A stretch of DNA of 64,000 bases from Streptomyces sp. 71268 (GTDB lineage Bacteria; Actinomycetota; Actinomycetes; Streptomycetales; Streptomycetaceae): contig NZ_CP114200.1 of NCBI RefSeq assembly GCF_029392895.1, forward strand, positions 1,948,501 through 2,012,500, in the 5' to 3' direction. Positions 27,330 to 35,244 of the stretch are shown piece after piece. The notes beneath the pieces were generated by a model. It was not told the origin of the DNA. It ran no database searches and saw only the letters and a program-made list of their open reading frames with translations. Both the position numbers and the translations under genes were made by a program. Every line of letters begins with the position of its first letter. Position 1 is the stretch's first letter.

Positions 27330-27351
27330 AACGGTCCCGCGCGGGACCGTT
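27330..27351 (+). terminator. Palindromic hairpin after the rhodanese gene
   Basis: 22-bp perfect palindrome AACGGTCCCGC / GCGGGACCGTT. Recombination genes end on the other strand at 27516, so it may serve only the sulfur operon. Confidence 0.7.
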
Positions 27352-27515
27352 CGCCTGGCTGTGGCTTGCGCTTCGGGCCCGCCCAGGGCGCACTCAGGGC
27401 GCGGCGATCGTGAGCCCGCGCCAGATGCGCCCCGTGACGAGGCCATGACGTTCAGCGGACCCCCGCCGTGGCGAGGGATTCCTGCGCGTCCAGCGGACCC
27501 CGCGTCGTCGTTCGG

Positions 27516-28142
27516 TCACGCGTCGGGGAGGTGGTGCTCCAGCAGTTCCGCGTCCTCGCCCTCCTCCTCCAGCGCCCGTCGCACCGCCCGCAGGGCCACG
27601 CCCTCGGAGTAGCCCTTGCGGGCCAGCATCGCGGCCAGTCGCCGGATGCGCTTGTCCCGGTCGAGTCCCCGCGTGGAGCGCAGCTTGCGCTCCACCAGCT
27701 CGCGGGCGGTTCGCTCCTCCTGCTCCAGGTCGAGCTGACCGACCGCCTCGTCGATGAGCGCGGGGTCCACGCCCTTGGTGCGCAGCTCCCGCGCCAGCGC
27801 TCGCCGGGCGAGCCCCCTGCTGTGGTGCCGGGACTCGACCCACGCCTCGGCGAACGCCGCGTCGTTGATCAGGCCGACGTCCTCGAAGCGGGACAGCACC
27901 TCCTCCGCCACGTCATCGGGGATGTCGCGTTGGCGCAGGGCCTGGGCGAGTTGCTTGCGGGTGCGTGGTGTCCCGGTGAGCAGGCGCAGGCAGATCGCCC
28001 GTGCCCGCTCACCGGGCTCCATGCTGGGGGCCTCCCCCTGGCCCCCACGCGACGCCCTCCGCCCGGCCCTCGACGGGCCGAGGTCGTCGCTGTCCGGTCG
28101 TCCCGCGTCGCCACTGTCCGGCCAGTCACTTCGCCGGGTCAT
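27516..28142 (-). CDS. recX: Regulatory protein RecX
   Basis: Binds RecA filaments and modulates recombinase activity. 208 residues. A disordered N-terminal 40 residues is followed by the three-helix repeats typical of RecX: RARAICLRLLTGTPRTRKQLAQALRQR, VLSRFEDVGLINDAAFAEAWV and the later KLRSTRGLDRDKRIRRLAAMLARKGYS. The gene begins 3 bp after the recA stop, so the two are co-transcribed. Confidence 0.95.
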   Translation of the reverse strand: MTRRSDWPDSGDAGRPDSDDLGPSRAGRRASRGGQGEAPSMEPGERARAICLRLLTGTPRTRKQLAQALRQRDIPDDVAEEVLSRFEDVGLINDAAFAEAWVESRHHSRGLARRALARELRTKGVDPALIDEAVGQLDLEQEERTARELVERKLRSTRGLDRDKRIRRLAAMLARKGYSEGVALRAVRRALEEEGEDAELLEHHLPDA

Positions 28143-28145
28143 CGG

Positions 28146-29273
28146 CTAGCTCTTGGCCGCGGCGGCCTTGGTTGCCTTGGTCGCCTTCACCGCCGTCGGC
28201 GCGACCGTCTTCGCGGCGGTCGCGGGCTCGGCGGCGGCCGCCGTGCTGTCGGACTCCGCGGCCTGCTTGTCGGCCTTCACCCCGATGCCGAGCTTCTCCA
28301 TGATCTTCTTCTCGATCTCGTCGGCGAGGTCGGGGTTGTCCTTGAGGAAGTTGCGGGCGTTCTCCTTGCCCTGGCCGAGCTGGTCGCCCTCGTACGTGTA
28401 CCAGGCGCCGGACTTGCGGACGAAGCCGTGCTCCACGCCCATGTCGATCAGGCCGCCCTCGCGGCTGATGCCCTGGCCGTAGAGGATGTCGAACTCGGCC
28501 TGCTTGAAGGGCGGGGCGACCTTGTTCTTGACCACCTTGCACCGGGTGCGGTTGCCCACCGCCTCGGTGCCGTCCTTGAGGGTCTCGATCCGGCGGATGT
28601 CGATCCGGACCGACGCGTAGAACTTCAGCGCGCGGCCACCGGTCGTGGTCTCCGGCGAACCGAACATCACGCCGATCTTCTCGCGGAGCTGGTTGATGAA
28701 GATCGCCGTGGTCTTGGACTGGTTGAGCGCGCTGGTGATCTTGCGGAGCGCCTGGCTCATCAGTCGGGCCTGCAGGCCCACGTGCGAGTCGCCCATCTCG
28801 CCCTCGATCTCCGCGCGCGGGACGAGCGCCGCCACGGAGTCGATCACGATGAGGTCGAGCGCGCCGGAGCGGATCAGCATGTCCACGATCTCCAGCGCCT
28901 GCTCGCCGTTGTCCGGCTGGGACAGGATCAGGGAGTCCGTGTCCACGCCGAGCTTCTGCGCGTAGTCGGGGTCGAGCGCGTGCTCGGCGTCCACGAAGGC
29001 GACGGTGCCGCCGGCCCGCTGGGCGTTGGCCACGGCGTGCAGCGTCAACGTGGTCTTACCGGAGGACTCCGGTCCGTACACCTCCACCACACGGCCACGC
29101 GGGAGGCCGCCGACGCCCAGCGCCACGTCGAGGGCGGTCGACCCTGTGGAGATGACCTCGATGGGATCGTTGGGCCGGTCACCCATCCGCATTACGGCAC
29201 CCTTGCCGAATTGCCGTTCAATCTGCGCGAGCGCGGCGTCCAACGCCTTCTCGCGGTCAGTTCCTGCCGCCAT
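28146..29273 (-). CDS. recA: Recombinase RecA
   Basis: 375 residues. Forms filaments on single-stranded DNA for strand exchange and triggers LexA cleavage. Walker [10 protein letters not shown], the catalytic [11 protein letters not shown], loop 1 [41 protein letters not shown], and the C-terminal domain with [17 protein letters not shown]. The last 40 residues are Ala/Lys/Thr-rich (ATKAAAAKS), longer than in most bacteria but common in Streptomyces. Start ATG 29273. A candidate LexA box lies about 130 bp upstream. Confidence 0.98.
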   Translation of the reverse strand: MAAGTDREKALDAALAQIERQFGKGAVMRMGDRPNDPIEVISTGSTALDVALGVGGLPRGRVVEVYGPESSGKTTLTLHAVANAQRAGGTVAFVDAEHALDPDYAQKLGVDTDSLILSQPDNGEQALEIVDMLIRSGALDLIVIDSVAALVPRAEIEGEMGDSHVGLQARLMSQALRKITSALNQSKTTAIFINQLREKIGVMFGSPETTTGGRALKFYASVRIDIRRIETLKDGTEAVGNRTRCKVVKNKVAPPFKQAEFDILYGQGISREGGLIDMGVEHGFVRKSGAWYTYEGDQLGQGKENARNFLKDNPDLADEIEKKIMEKLGIGVKADKQAAESDSTAAAAEPATAAKTVAPTAVKATKATKAAAAKS

Positions 29274-29619
29274 GGGCTCCACCCGGTTTGCTTGAGTCGA
29301 TCGCTTCACGTCCACGACGCTAACGCCTGCCACTGACAATCGGCCCGGACACCCTCTCCGCCTGTGGATAACCGGGGCAGAACCGCCAGCCAGCACCCCC
29401 ATGAGAATAGATGTTCGATTTTGGTGTCAAGCAGGCTCAGGCCGTGGCGCGCCCGCGTTCCGGCGGGCCGAAGCTTCGGGCCGACGGCGCCGCTGCGGCG
29501 CGGTCGATGCTCCGGTCCACGCCGCCGCGCCACGCTCCGCCCCGTGGGGCGCCGGACGCCGCGCTGCGACTCGTCTCCACTGGCCCCGCCTCCACCGCGG
29601 CACGGTGACCGCTCGGCCG
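29274..29619. other. recA upstream region
   Basis: 346 bp between the recA start and the 3' end of the AI-2E permease gene, both read on the minus strand. The first 140 bp next to recA are relatively AT-rich and contain the LexA-like box. I see no gene in the remaining part. Confidence 0.6.
29403..29418 (-). promoter_or_regulatory. Candidate LexA (SOS) box of recA
   Basis: Minus-strand TCGAACATCTATTCTC. The left half-site TCGAAC matches the actinobacterial LexA consensus TCGAAC-N4-GTTCGA exactly; the right half (ATTCTC) is degenerate. It sits about 130 bp before the recA start in an AT-richer stretch, the expected place. Confidence 0.6.
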
Positions 29620-31050
29620 TCAGCCCTCGGGGACCGGCTCCCCCGGCACCGGCCCCGTGGGCTCGGAAGGCTGGGAGGGCGCCGGGGCATCTGCCGAGGG
29701 CCTCGCCCGCTCCGTGTCGGGCGCTTGCACGGACGCCGTTCCCGTGGGCCGGGCTCCGCCCCTCCGACCGGGGCGCGCCGGAACCACGGCCGGCGCGGCA
29801 GGCTCGCCGTCCGCCCCGTCGGGCGTCGACGCGCCCGGGGCGGCTCCGCCTTCCCCCCGCTGGAGCGCGCGCCGCACGCGCGCCAGCCGTGACACGCTCC
29901 GCGGCCTGCGGGTGCCGCCCTGCACCCGCGCCTCGTCCGTCACCTCGTACCGCTTGATGTACGTACCGAGGAACGCCTGGAGCGTCGCGGTGGCCGGGAT
30001 CGCGATGAGGGCGCCGACCGCGCCGAGCAGCGCCGTGCCGGCGATCACCGAGCCGAAGGCGACAGCCGGGTGGATGTCCACGGTCTTGGCGGTGATGCGG
30101 GGCTGGAGCAGGTAGTTCTCGAACTGCTGGTAGATCACGACGAAGCCGAGCACCCACACCGCGTACCAGGGGTCGACGGTGAAGGCGATCAACATCGGCA
30201 GGCCACCGGCCAGGTAGGTGCCGATGGTGGGGATGAACTGCGAGATCAGGCCCACCCACACGGCCAGAGCCGGGGCGTACGGCACGCCCAGCACCTCCAG
30301 CAGTATGTAGTGGGCGATGCCGGAGATCAGGGCCATCAGGCCACGGGAGTACAGGTAGCCGCCGGTCTTCGCGACCGCGATCTCCCAAGCGCGCAGCACC
30401 TCGGACTGCCGGTGCGGCGGCAGCACGGAGCACAGCGCACGACGCAACCGCGGGCCGTCGGCGGCGAAGTAGAACGCGAAGAGGGTCACCGTCAGCAGCT
30501 TGAACAGCCCGCCGAGCACCTGCGCCGACACGTCCAGCACGTTGTCGGCGCTGTCCTGTACGTACTTCTGGAGCCAGTCGGAGTGCAGCAGGCTGTCCTG
30601 CACCTCGACCCGGGACAGCTCGGTGTGGAAGGTCGTGTTGACCCAACTGATGACCTTGTCCAGGTAGTTCGGGAAGTCCTCGACCATGGTGACGATCTGG
30701 TCGGCGAGCATCGAACCCAGCAGGGTGAAGAAGCCGGCGACGGCGATGAGGATGCCGAGGAAGACCAGCCCGGTCGCCGCCCCACGGCGCAGCCCACGAG
30801 CGGCCATCCAGTCCACGGCGGGCTCGATGGCCAGCGCGAGGAAGAACGCGATCAGGATGTTGAGCAGTAGCGACGTCAGCTCGTGGAAGGCCCAACTGGC
30901 GAACTGAAAGCCGGCCACCAGTGCCAGGGCGAGGACCATGGCCCGGGGCAACCAACGGGGCATACGCGCACTCGCCGCGTCACGCGGGCCCGCTGGGGGC
31001 GCTTCCTGAACGGTGTCTTCTGTCGCTACCACGGAGCAAGTGTGGCCCAT
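29620..31050 (-). CDS. AI-2E family (PerM-type) membrane permease
   Basis: 476 residues, eight hydrophobic segments in the AI-2E/PerM arrangement: two near the N-terminus (MVLALALVAGFQFASWAF, LLLNILIAFFLALAIEPAV), one at VFLGILIAVAGFFTLLG, a soluble region with NYLDKVISWVNT, then the C-terminal bundle with ISQFIPTIGTYLAGGLPMLIAF and ENYLLQPRITAKTVDIHPA. The last 100 residues are a Pro/Ala/Arg-rich cytosolic tail. The substrate is unknown; the family name comes from one E. coli member and should not be read as autoinducer transport. Confidence 0.9.
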   Translation of the reverse strand: MGHTCSVVATEDTVQEAPPAGPRDAASARMPRWLPRAMVLALALVAGFQFASWAFHELTSLLLNILIAFFLALAIEPAVDWMAARGLRRGAATGLVFLGILIAVAGFFTLLGSMLADQIVTMVEDFPNYLDKVISWVNTTFHTELSRVEVQDSLLHSDWLQKYVQDSADNVLDVSAQVLGGLFKLLTVTLFAFYFAADGPRLRRALCSVLPPHRQSEVLRAWEIAVAKTGGYLYSRGLMALISGIAHYILLEVLGVPYAPALAVWVGLISQFIPTIGTYLAGGLPMLIAFTVDPWYAVWVLGFVVIYQQFENYLLQPRITAKTVDIHPAVAFGSVIAGTALLGAVGALIAIPATATLQAFLGTYIKRYEVTDEARVQGGTRRPRSVSRLARVRRALQRGEGGAAPGASTPDGADGEPAAPAVVPARPGRRGGARPTGTASVQAPDTERARPSADAPAPSQPSEPTGPVPGEPVPEG

Positions 31051-31157
31051 GTGACCGACGTGACCCCGCGCACCCCTGTCATGTCCGCGTTCAACTCAAG
31101 ATATCCGGGCCACCCACGCCCCGCGCCCGGGAGGCTCTGGCCGGCGGACGCGCCCGG

Positions 31158-31192
31158 CCCCGTGCCCCGTGCCCCGTGCCCCGTGCCCCGTG
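31158..31192. repeat. Five perfect copies of CCCCGTG
   Basis: 35 bp of exact heptamer, the same unit as at 6881 and, reversed, at 23207. Located 50 bp left of an unrelated octamer array. Confidence 0.93.
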
Positions 31193-31242
31193 CCGCAACT
31201 GTCGCCTGTGTCGTCCGGTGCCGCCACCCCAAGCGACGCACC

Positions 31243-31424
31243 GCTCCGTGGCTCCGTGGCTCCGTGGCTCCGTGGCTCCGTGGCTCCGTGGCTCCGTGGC
31301 TCCGTGGCTCCGTGGCTCCGTGGCTCCGTGGCTCCGTGGCTCCGTGGCTCCGTGGCTCCGTGGCTCCGTGGCTCCGTGGCTCCGTGGCTCCGTGGCTCCG
31401 TGGCTCCGTGGCTCCGTGGCTCCG
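31243..31424. repeat. Perfect 8-bp tandem array, 22.75 copies of GCTCCGTG
   Basis: 182 bp without a single substitution, ending abruptly in CCGAAAAAAGC. As the unit is 8 bp, each frame repeats every 24 bp (8 residues). The unit resembles the heptamer variant CTCCGTG with one extra G. Confidence 0.97.
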
Positions 31425-31482
31425 AAAAAAGCTTGCCCGGGGGCAGGCTCCTGGCACGCGTGGTCGTCCCGGCTCCGTTCCG

Positions 31483-31677
31483 TCAGCGCCGCTCGTACGG
31501 GATGTCAACGGCCGCGCAGACCCCGCGCCACACGTCCTTGGCGCTCCAGCCGGCCTCCAGGGCCTCGTGGACGGTCCGGCCGCCCAACTCGGACATCACG
31601 TGGTCACGCGCGAACGAGTCCGCGTACCCCTCTCCGAAGTAGTCCGCCATTCGCTGCCAGAAGACCGTCAACCGCAT
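31483..31677 (-). CDS. DUF3046 domain protein
   Basis: 64 residues, starting MRLTVFWQRMADYFGEGYAD and containing HVMSELGGRTVHEALEAGWSAKDVWRGVC. This is the full-length pattern of DUF3046, a short actinobacterial family usually found near recA. No function is known. It is all helical by appearance and has no membrane segment. ATG 31677 is chosen over an open upstream extension that has no homologous look. Separated from recA here by the AI-2E permease gene and repeat arrays. Confidence 0.88.
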   Translation of the reverse strand: MRLTVFWQRMADYFGEGYADSFARDHVMSELGGRTVHEALEAGWSAKDVWRGVCAAVDIPYERR

Positions 31678-31757
31678 ACGTCCAGTATCGCGCCCCTGAG
31701 AGTGCAGCCGTACGGCATCCGCCGCCCCGCGCCCCGTTCCGGTCCTACGGTCGGGGG

Positions 31758-32714
31758 ATGGACCCAGCACCGACGGACCCAGCACCGACCTCACCCCTCG
31801 CCCGCGCCGAGCACTTCGTCTGGCTCACGGCCCGCGTCCTGGAACAGCGCAGGTTCGAGTACCACTTCCTGCCCCGGCGCGACGGCCTGGAGCCCGCCGT
31901 CGACGCCGTGGAACGGGCGCTGGCCGCGTACCTGAACGACGACGGCGGGTACGGGCACGCCCTGGAGCCGGATCTGCGCGGCCCCGTCAGCCAGCCCCTG
32001 CACACCGCGTACGCCCTGCGCGTGCTCGACGAGGTCGGGCGCTGCGGCGGGCAGCGGATAGAGCGGGTCTGCCGGTATCTGACCGAGATCTCCACCCCGG
32101 CCGGCGCCCTCCCGGCGCTCCACCCCTCGCTGCGCGGGTACCCGGCGGCACCGTGGATTCCGGTGGTGGACGACCCGCCGAGCGACCTGCTCGCCACCGG
32201 CCCCGTCACGGGGCTGCTGCACCGGGGCGGCGTGTGGCACGCCTGGCTGTTCCGGGCCACGGACTTCTGTTGGTCGGCGGTGGAGCGACTGGCGGACGGA
32301 GCGCCAACGCATCCGTACGAGGTCATGGCGGCGATCACCTTTCTGGACTGCGTGCCGGACCGCCAGCGCGCGGTCGCGGTCGCGGAGCGGCTCGGCGCGC
32401 GCGTACGGGAGCAGCGGATCGTCGTACTCGACCCGCGGGAGGCCGCCGACCACCCGGTGCCGGCGGGGTACGGCCCCGGGGAGCACCACTTCGCGCACGA
32501 CTTCGCCCGCCTCCCCGGCTCCGTCGCCCGCCCGTGGTTCTCCGACGCGGAGATGTCGGCCTCCCTGGACCACCTCGCGGCGGCGCAGCAGGAGGACGGC
32601 GGTTGGCCCATCAACTGGCGCCAGTGGGCGCCCGGCACGGCGCTGGAGTGTCGCCCCATGGTGACCATCGACGCCCTGCTGACCCTGCGCGCGTACGGCC
32701 GGGAGATCGACTGA
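31758..32714 (+). CDS. Uncharacterised protein, possible alpha/alpha-toroid (prenyltransferase-like) fold
   Basis: 318 residues, function not recognised. ATG 31758 has GGGGG just upstream. The N-terminus reads ARAEHFVWLTARVLEQRRFEYHF; later NDDGGYGHALEPDLRGP and AQQEDGGWPINWRQWAPG resemble the QxxDGGW-type repeats of terpene cyclase / prenyltransferase toroids, which would suit a six-hairpin barrel (inference). No signal peptide or membrane segment. It is divergent from the DUF3046 gene and convergent with azlD. Orthologues near recA exist in other Streptomyces, from memory. Confidence 0.72.
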   Translation: MDPAPTDPAPTSPLARAEHFVWLTARVLEQRRFEYHFLPRRDGLEPAVDAVERALAAYLNDDGGYGHALEPDLRGPVSQPLHTAYALRVLDEVGRCGGQRIERVCRYLTEISTPAGALPALHPSLRGYPAAPWIPVVDDPPSDLLATGPVTGLLHRGGVWHAWLFRATDFCWSAVERLADGAPTHPYEVMAAITFLDCVPDRQRAVAVAERLGARVREQRIVVLDPREAADHPVPAGYGPGEHHFAHDFARLPGSVARPWFSDAEMSASLDHLAAAQQEDGGWPINWRQWAPGTALECRPMVTIDALLTLRAYGREID

Positions 32715-32851
32715 CGGCACGGCACGGGACGGAGGACGGGCGCGACGGCTACGGCGCCACTGGCGGCGAGGCGGTGGCGGCGGCCGTGAGGGCTCCGCGC
32801 ACGCCGGTACGGCGCCGCGCACCGGCCCACCGCCCGCCCCGTGCCCCGGCC

Positions 32852-32935
32852 CGATGGCACGGGGCACGGGGCGCGGGGCGCGGGGCACGGGGCACGGAGC
32901 GGTGGCCCTGAGTACAAGCACGGGGCACGGAGCGG
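32852..32935. repeat. Imperfect CACGGGG heptamer tract
   Basis: Copies of CACGGGG with CGCGGGG and CACGGAG variants, interrupted by about 25 bp of unrelated sequence, between the convergent 3' ends of the uncharacterised gene and azlD. Confidence 0.85.
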
Positions 32936-32963
32936 GGCCCATACGGTGCGCGCGGTCGGGGCG

Positions 32964-33272
32964 TCAGCCGGTGACGGCCCGCACCAGTGCCGTCACCGCC
33001 ACGGCGACCGCCACCACGAGCAAGAACGGGGCGCGCAGCACCAGGGCGAGGACCGCCGCACCCAGGCCCGCCGCGCGGGCGTCGACGACGAGCGTGTGTT
33101 CCGTGCTGAACGTCTGCTGCGCGATCAGGGCGGCCAGCAGCGCCACGGGCAGCAGGGCGGACAGTCGCTTGACCAGCGGGCGCTCCAGGGCACCCGCCGG
33201 CACGGCGAGGCCGAGCAGCTTGACCAGGTAGCAGCCGGCGGCCGTCAGGGCTATGGCGATCCACGTGCTCAT
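32964..33272 (-). CDS. azlD: AzlD family branched-chain amino-acid exporter subunit
   Basis: 102 residues with three or four hydrophobic segments, starting MSTWIAIALTAAGCYLVKLLG and including RLSALLPVALLAALIAQQTF and the C-terminal APFLLVVAVAVAVTALVRAV. This is the small partner of the AzlC/AzlD (YgaZ/YgaH) exporter. The start overlaps the azlC stop (ATGA), so the two are translationally coupled. Substrate inferred from the family: branched-chain amino acids or analogues. Confidence 0.9.
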   Translation of the reverse strand: MSTWIAIALTAAGCYLVKLLGLAVPAGALERPLVKRLSALLPVALLAALIAQQTFSTEHTLVVDARAAGLGAAVLALVLRAPFLLVVAVAVAVTALVRAVTG

Positions 33273-34000
33273 CGGTTCTCTCCTTCGACGGGCCCGCTCG
33301 GCTCCGTGGCGTCGGTCGCGGTCGGGGGCTCGGGCCGCTCCGAGGTCTGTGTGGCGGCGCGGCGGCCGTACACGGCCAGCACGATCGGGGCGGCGAGCGC
33401 TGCCACCAGCACCGGCACCCCGGCGGGCAGGATCGGCACGCAGCCGAGGACGAGGACGACGCCGAGGCCGGCCACCACGCGCTCCACCGTGCTGCGGAGC
33501 ATCGGAGCCAGGAGGGCGAGGAAGACCGCAGGGCCCGCCGCGTCGAGGCCCCAGTCGTTGGGGTCGCCCAGTGAGGCGGCGCCGAGTGCGCCGATCAACG
33601 TGGTGAGGTTCCACAGCGCGTACAGGCTCGCTCCCGTCACGGCAAAGCCCAGCCGAGCGGCGCGCCGGTCCCGCTGGGCCAGCGCGACGACGGCGGTCTC
33701 GTCGATGACCCAGTGGGCGGCCAGCGGCCGAAGAGCCCGAGGCAGCCGCAGGAGCTGGGACAGGCGCAGCCCGTAGAAGGCGTTGCGTATGCCGAGGAAG
33801 AACGCGCCGGCCGCCGCCGTCAACGGGTTACCGCCGGCGGCCAGGGCGCCGACGAGCGCGAACTGCGAGGCTCCGGTGAACACAAGCAGGCTGAGCACGC
33901 ACGTCTGCGGCAGGCTGAGCCCGGAGCCGGCGGACGTGACGCCGAAGGCGAACCCGGAGAGCCCGACCGCCACGCCCACCCCGAGCGCGTCCCGCACCAC
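33269..34000 (-). CDS. azlC: AzlC family branched-chain amino-acid exporter subunit
   Basis: 243 residues from GTG 34000, the usual AzlC size. The protein begins VVRDALGVGVAVGLSGFAFG and includes VLSLLVFTGASQFALVG, FFLGIRNAFYGLRL and AHWVIDETAVVAL, all family motifs, with five to six membrane segments. I prefer GTG 34000 because GGGGGACGG is close upstream. The frame is open to GTG 34204, but the extra 68 residues are low-complexity, repeat-derived and lack a ribosome site. Coupled to azlD and downstream of an AraC regulator. Confidence 0.9.
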   Translation of the reverse strand: MVRDALGVGVAVGLSGFAFGVTSAGSGLSLPQTCVLSLLVFTGASQFALVGALAAGGNPLTAAAGAFFLGIRNAFYGLRLSQLLRLPRALRPLAAHWVIDETAVVALAQRDRRAARLGFAVTGASLYALWNLTTLIGALGAASLGDPNDWGLDAAGPAVFLALLAPMLRSTVERVVAGLGVVLVLGCVPILPAGVPVLVAALAAPIVLAVYGRRAATQTSERPEPPTATDATEPSGPVEGENR

Positions 34001-34082
34001 GGCGCCGTCCCCCGCGTCCGCGCCGCCAGTGTCACCCTCCGAGTGCCGCGACCCCGCGCCGCCCGGCCCGGCGGGAGCAGCC

Positions 34083-34110
34083 GGCCGCCCCGTGCCCCGT
34101 GCTCCGTCCT
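34083..34110. repeat. Short heptamer tract between araC-type gene and azlC
   Basis: CCCCGTGCCCCGTGCTCCGTC, two perfect units and a variant, in the spacer upstream of the preferred azlC start. If the longer start were used it would encode GARGTG. Confidence 0.7.
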
Positions 34111-34266
34111 CGCCCCCACGGCGCGGGACTCGTTCCGCACCGTTAGCGCGGCGCGTGTGCCGCGCGGGGTGCTGCCATTCCTCGCGTTCTGCTTGTTCGA
34201 CCACGCCGGCAACGTACGGGCGGCCGAACGGCGCGGTCTTGTACGTTCTTGCGGGCCGGGCCGCGG

Positions 34267-35106
34267 TCAGGGGCGCTGGTGGGCGTTCGAGCGCTCCCTG
34301 CGGTAGGCGCCCGGTGGCACGCCGACGATGCGGGTGAAGTGGCGCCCCAGGTGCGGCTGGTCGGTGAAGCCGACCAGGGCGGCGGTCTCGGCGGGCGGCG
34401 TGCCGTCCTCAAGGAGTCGGCGGGCGCGCCGCACCCGGGCGTCGGTCAGCCAGGCGTGCGGGGGCATTCCGTACGCGGCGCGGAAGGCACGGAGCAGGGC
34501 GAAGGGGCCGGTGCCGAGTTCCGCGGCCAGGCTCGCGAGGGTGGGCGGGGCGGCCATCCGGGCCTCCAGGATCTCCCTGGCCCGGGCGGCGGTGCGGGCG
34601 CCGGCCCCGCGCGGTGTGGGGCGGTCGGGGAGCGCCCCGCCGTGCCCACGCAGCAGCCGCGCGATGGCCTGCCGCAGCACCGTGTCGGCGGCCAGCGCGT
34701 TGCCCCGCTCCGCGGCCCGGTGCACGGCCGTGATCAAACGTGCGCTCTCCGGATCTCGTACGACCGATTCGCGGAACCAGGCCGTCCCACGGGGCGCGGA
34801 CACCTCGGCGGCGATGTCGCCGACCATGGCGGCGGCCGGGTAGAGCACGTGGTACGCCCAGCCCTCGGGCACCCCGGCGCGTGCCGTGTGGGCCACGTCG
34901 GGGTTGATCATGACGACGCCGCCCGGGCCCACCCGTCGCACGCCGGTCGGCAGCCGGATCTCCTCGACGCCGCCGGTGATCGCGCCGATGACGTAGCCGT
35001 CGTGAGCGTGTTGCGGGAAGGCGTGTCGGATGTAGCGGGCACTCAGCAGGTCCACGCCCGGCAGCTCCGCGTACTGCCAGTGCCTCGCCCGCTCCCGCTC
35101 GCTCAT
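34267..35106 (-). CDS. AraC-family transcriptional regulator with cupin sensor domain
   Basis: 279 residues. N-terminal cupin-like sensor (RYIRHAFPQHAHDGYVIGAI, GGVVMINPDVAHTARAG) and a C-terminal double helix-turn-helix: PTLASLAAELGTGPFALLRAFRAAYGMPPHAWL and ETAALVGFTDQPHLGRHFTRIVGVPPGAYR. In AzlCD operons this type of regulator usually controls the exporter in response to an amino acid; that is inferred here from the adjacency (spacer of 266 bp to the preferred azlC start). Divergent from the lhr helicase gene, with only 138 bp between the starts. Confidence 0.92.
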   Translation of the reverse strand: MSERERARHWQYAELPGVDLLSARYIRHAFPQHAHDGYVIGAITGGVEEIRLPTGVRRVGPGGVVMINPDVAHTARAGVPEGWAYHVLYPAAAMVGDIAAEVSAPRGTAWFRESVVRDPESARLITAVHRAAERGNALAADTVLRQAIARLLRGHGGALPDRPTPRGAGARTAARAREILEARMAAPPTLASLAAELGTGPFALLRAFRAAYGMPPHAWLTDARVRRARRLLEDGTPPAETAALVGFTDQPHLGRHFTRIVGVPPGAYRRERSNAHQRP

Positions 35107-35244
35107 GCCCCCATTGTGCGTAACGGGCGCTCGGCGGTCCCCGGCCGGCCGCCTGTGCGCTCGGACGGGCCCCGCGACGGCCCGTACGGCCCCGGTGACC
35201 TGCTGCTCCGGTCGATTGTCAGTGGTGCGGTGCACGATGGGGGC

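Larger units (their letters stand above)
31051..31482. other. Spacer carrying two short tandem arrays
   Basis: 432 bp between the permease start and the DUF3046 gene end. It contains five perfect heptamers at 31158-31192 and the octamer array at 31243-31424. ORFs reading through the octamer are repeat peptides (APWLRGSV on plus, EPRSHGAT on minus) and are not accepted. Confidence 0.7.

Noticed and set aside
31169..31642. Repeat proteins read from the octamer array on both strands
   Set aside because: Every frame is open because the 8-bp unit has no stop; the products are only APWLRGSV- or EPRSHGAT-type repeats.
34001..34204. Upstream GTG start of azlC
   Set aside because: The extra residues come from a heptamer tract and lack a ribosome site; GTG 34000 has one and gives the normal family length.
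34249..35244. 332-codon extension of the lhr frame
   Set aside because: It runs antisense to the AraC gene and shows no helicase sequence before ATG 35245.
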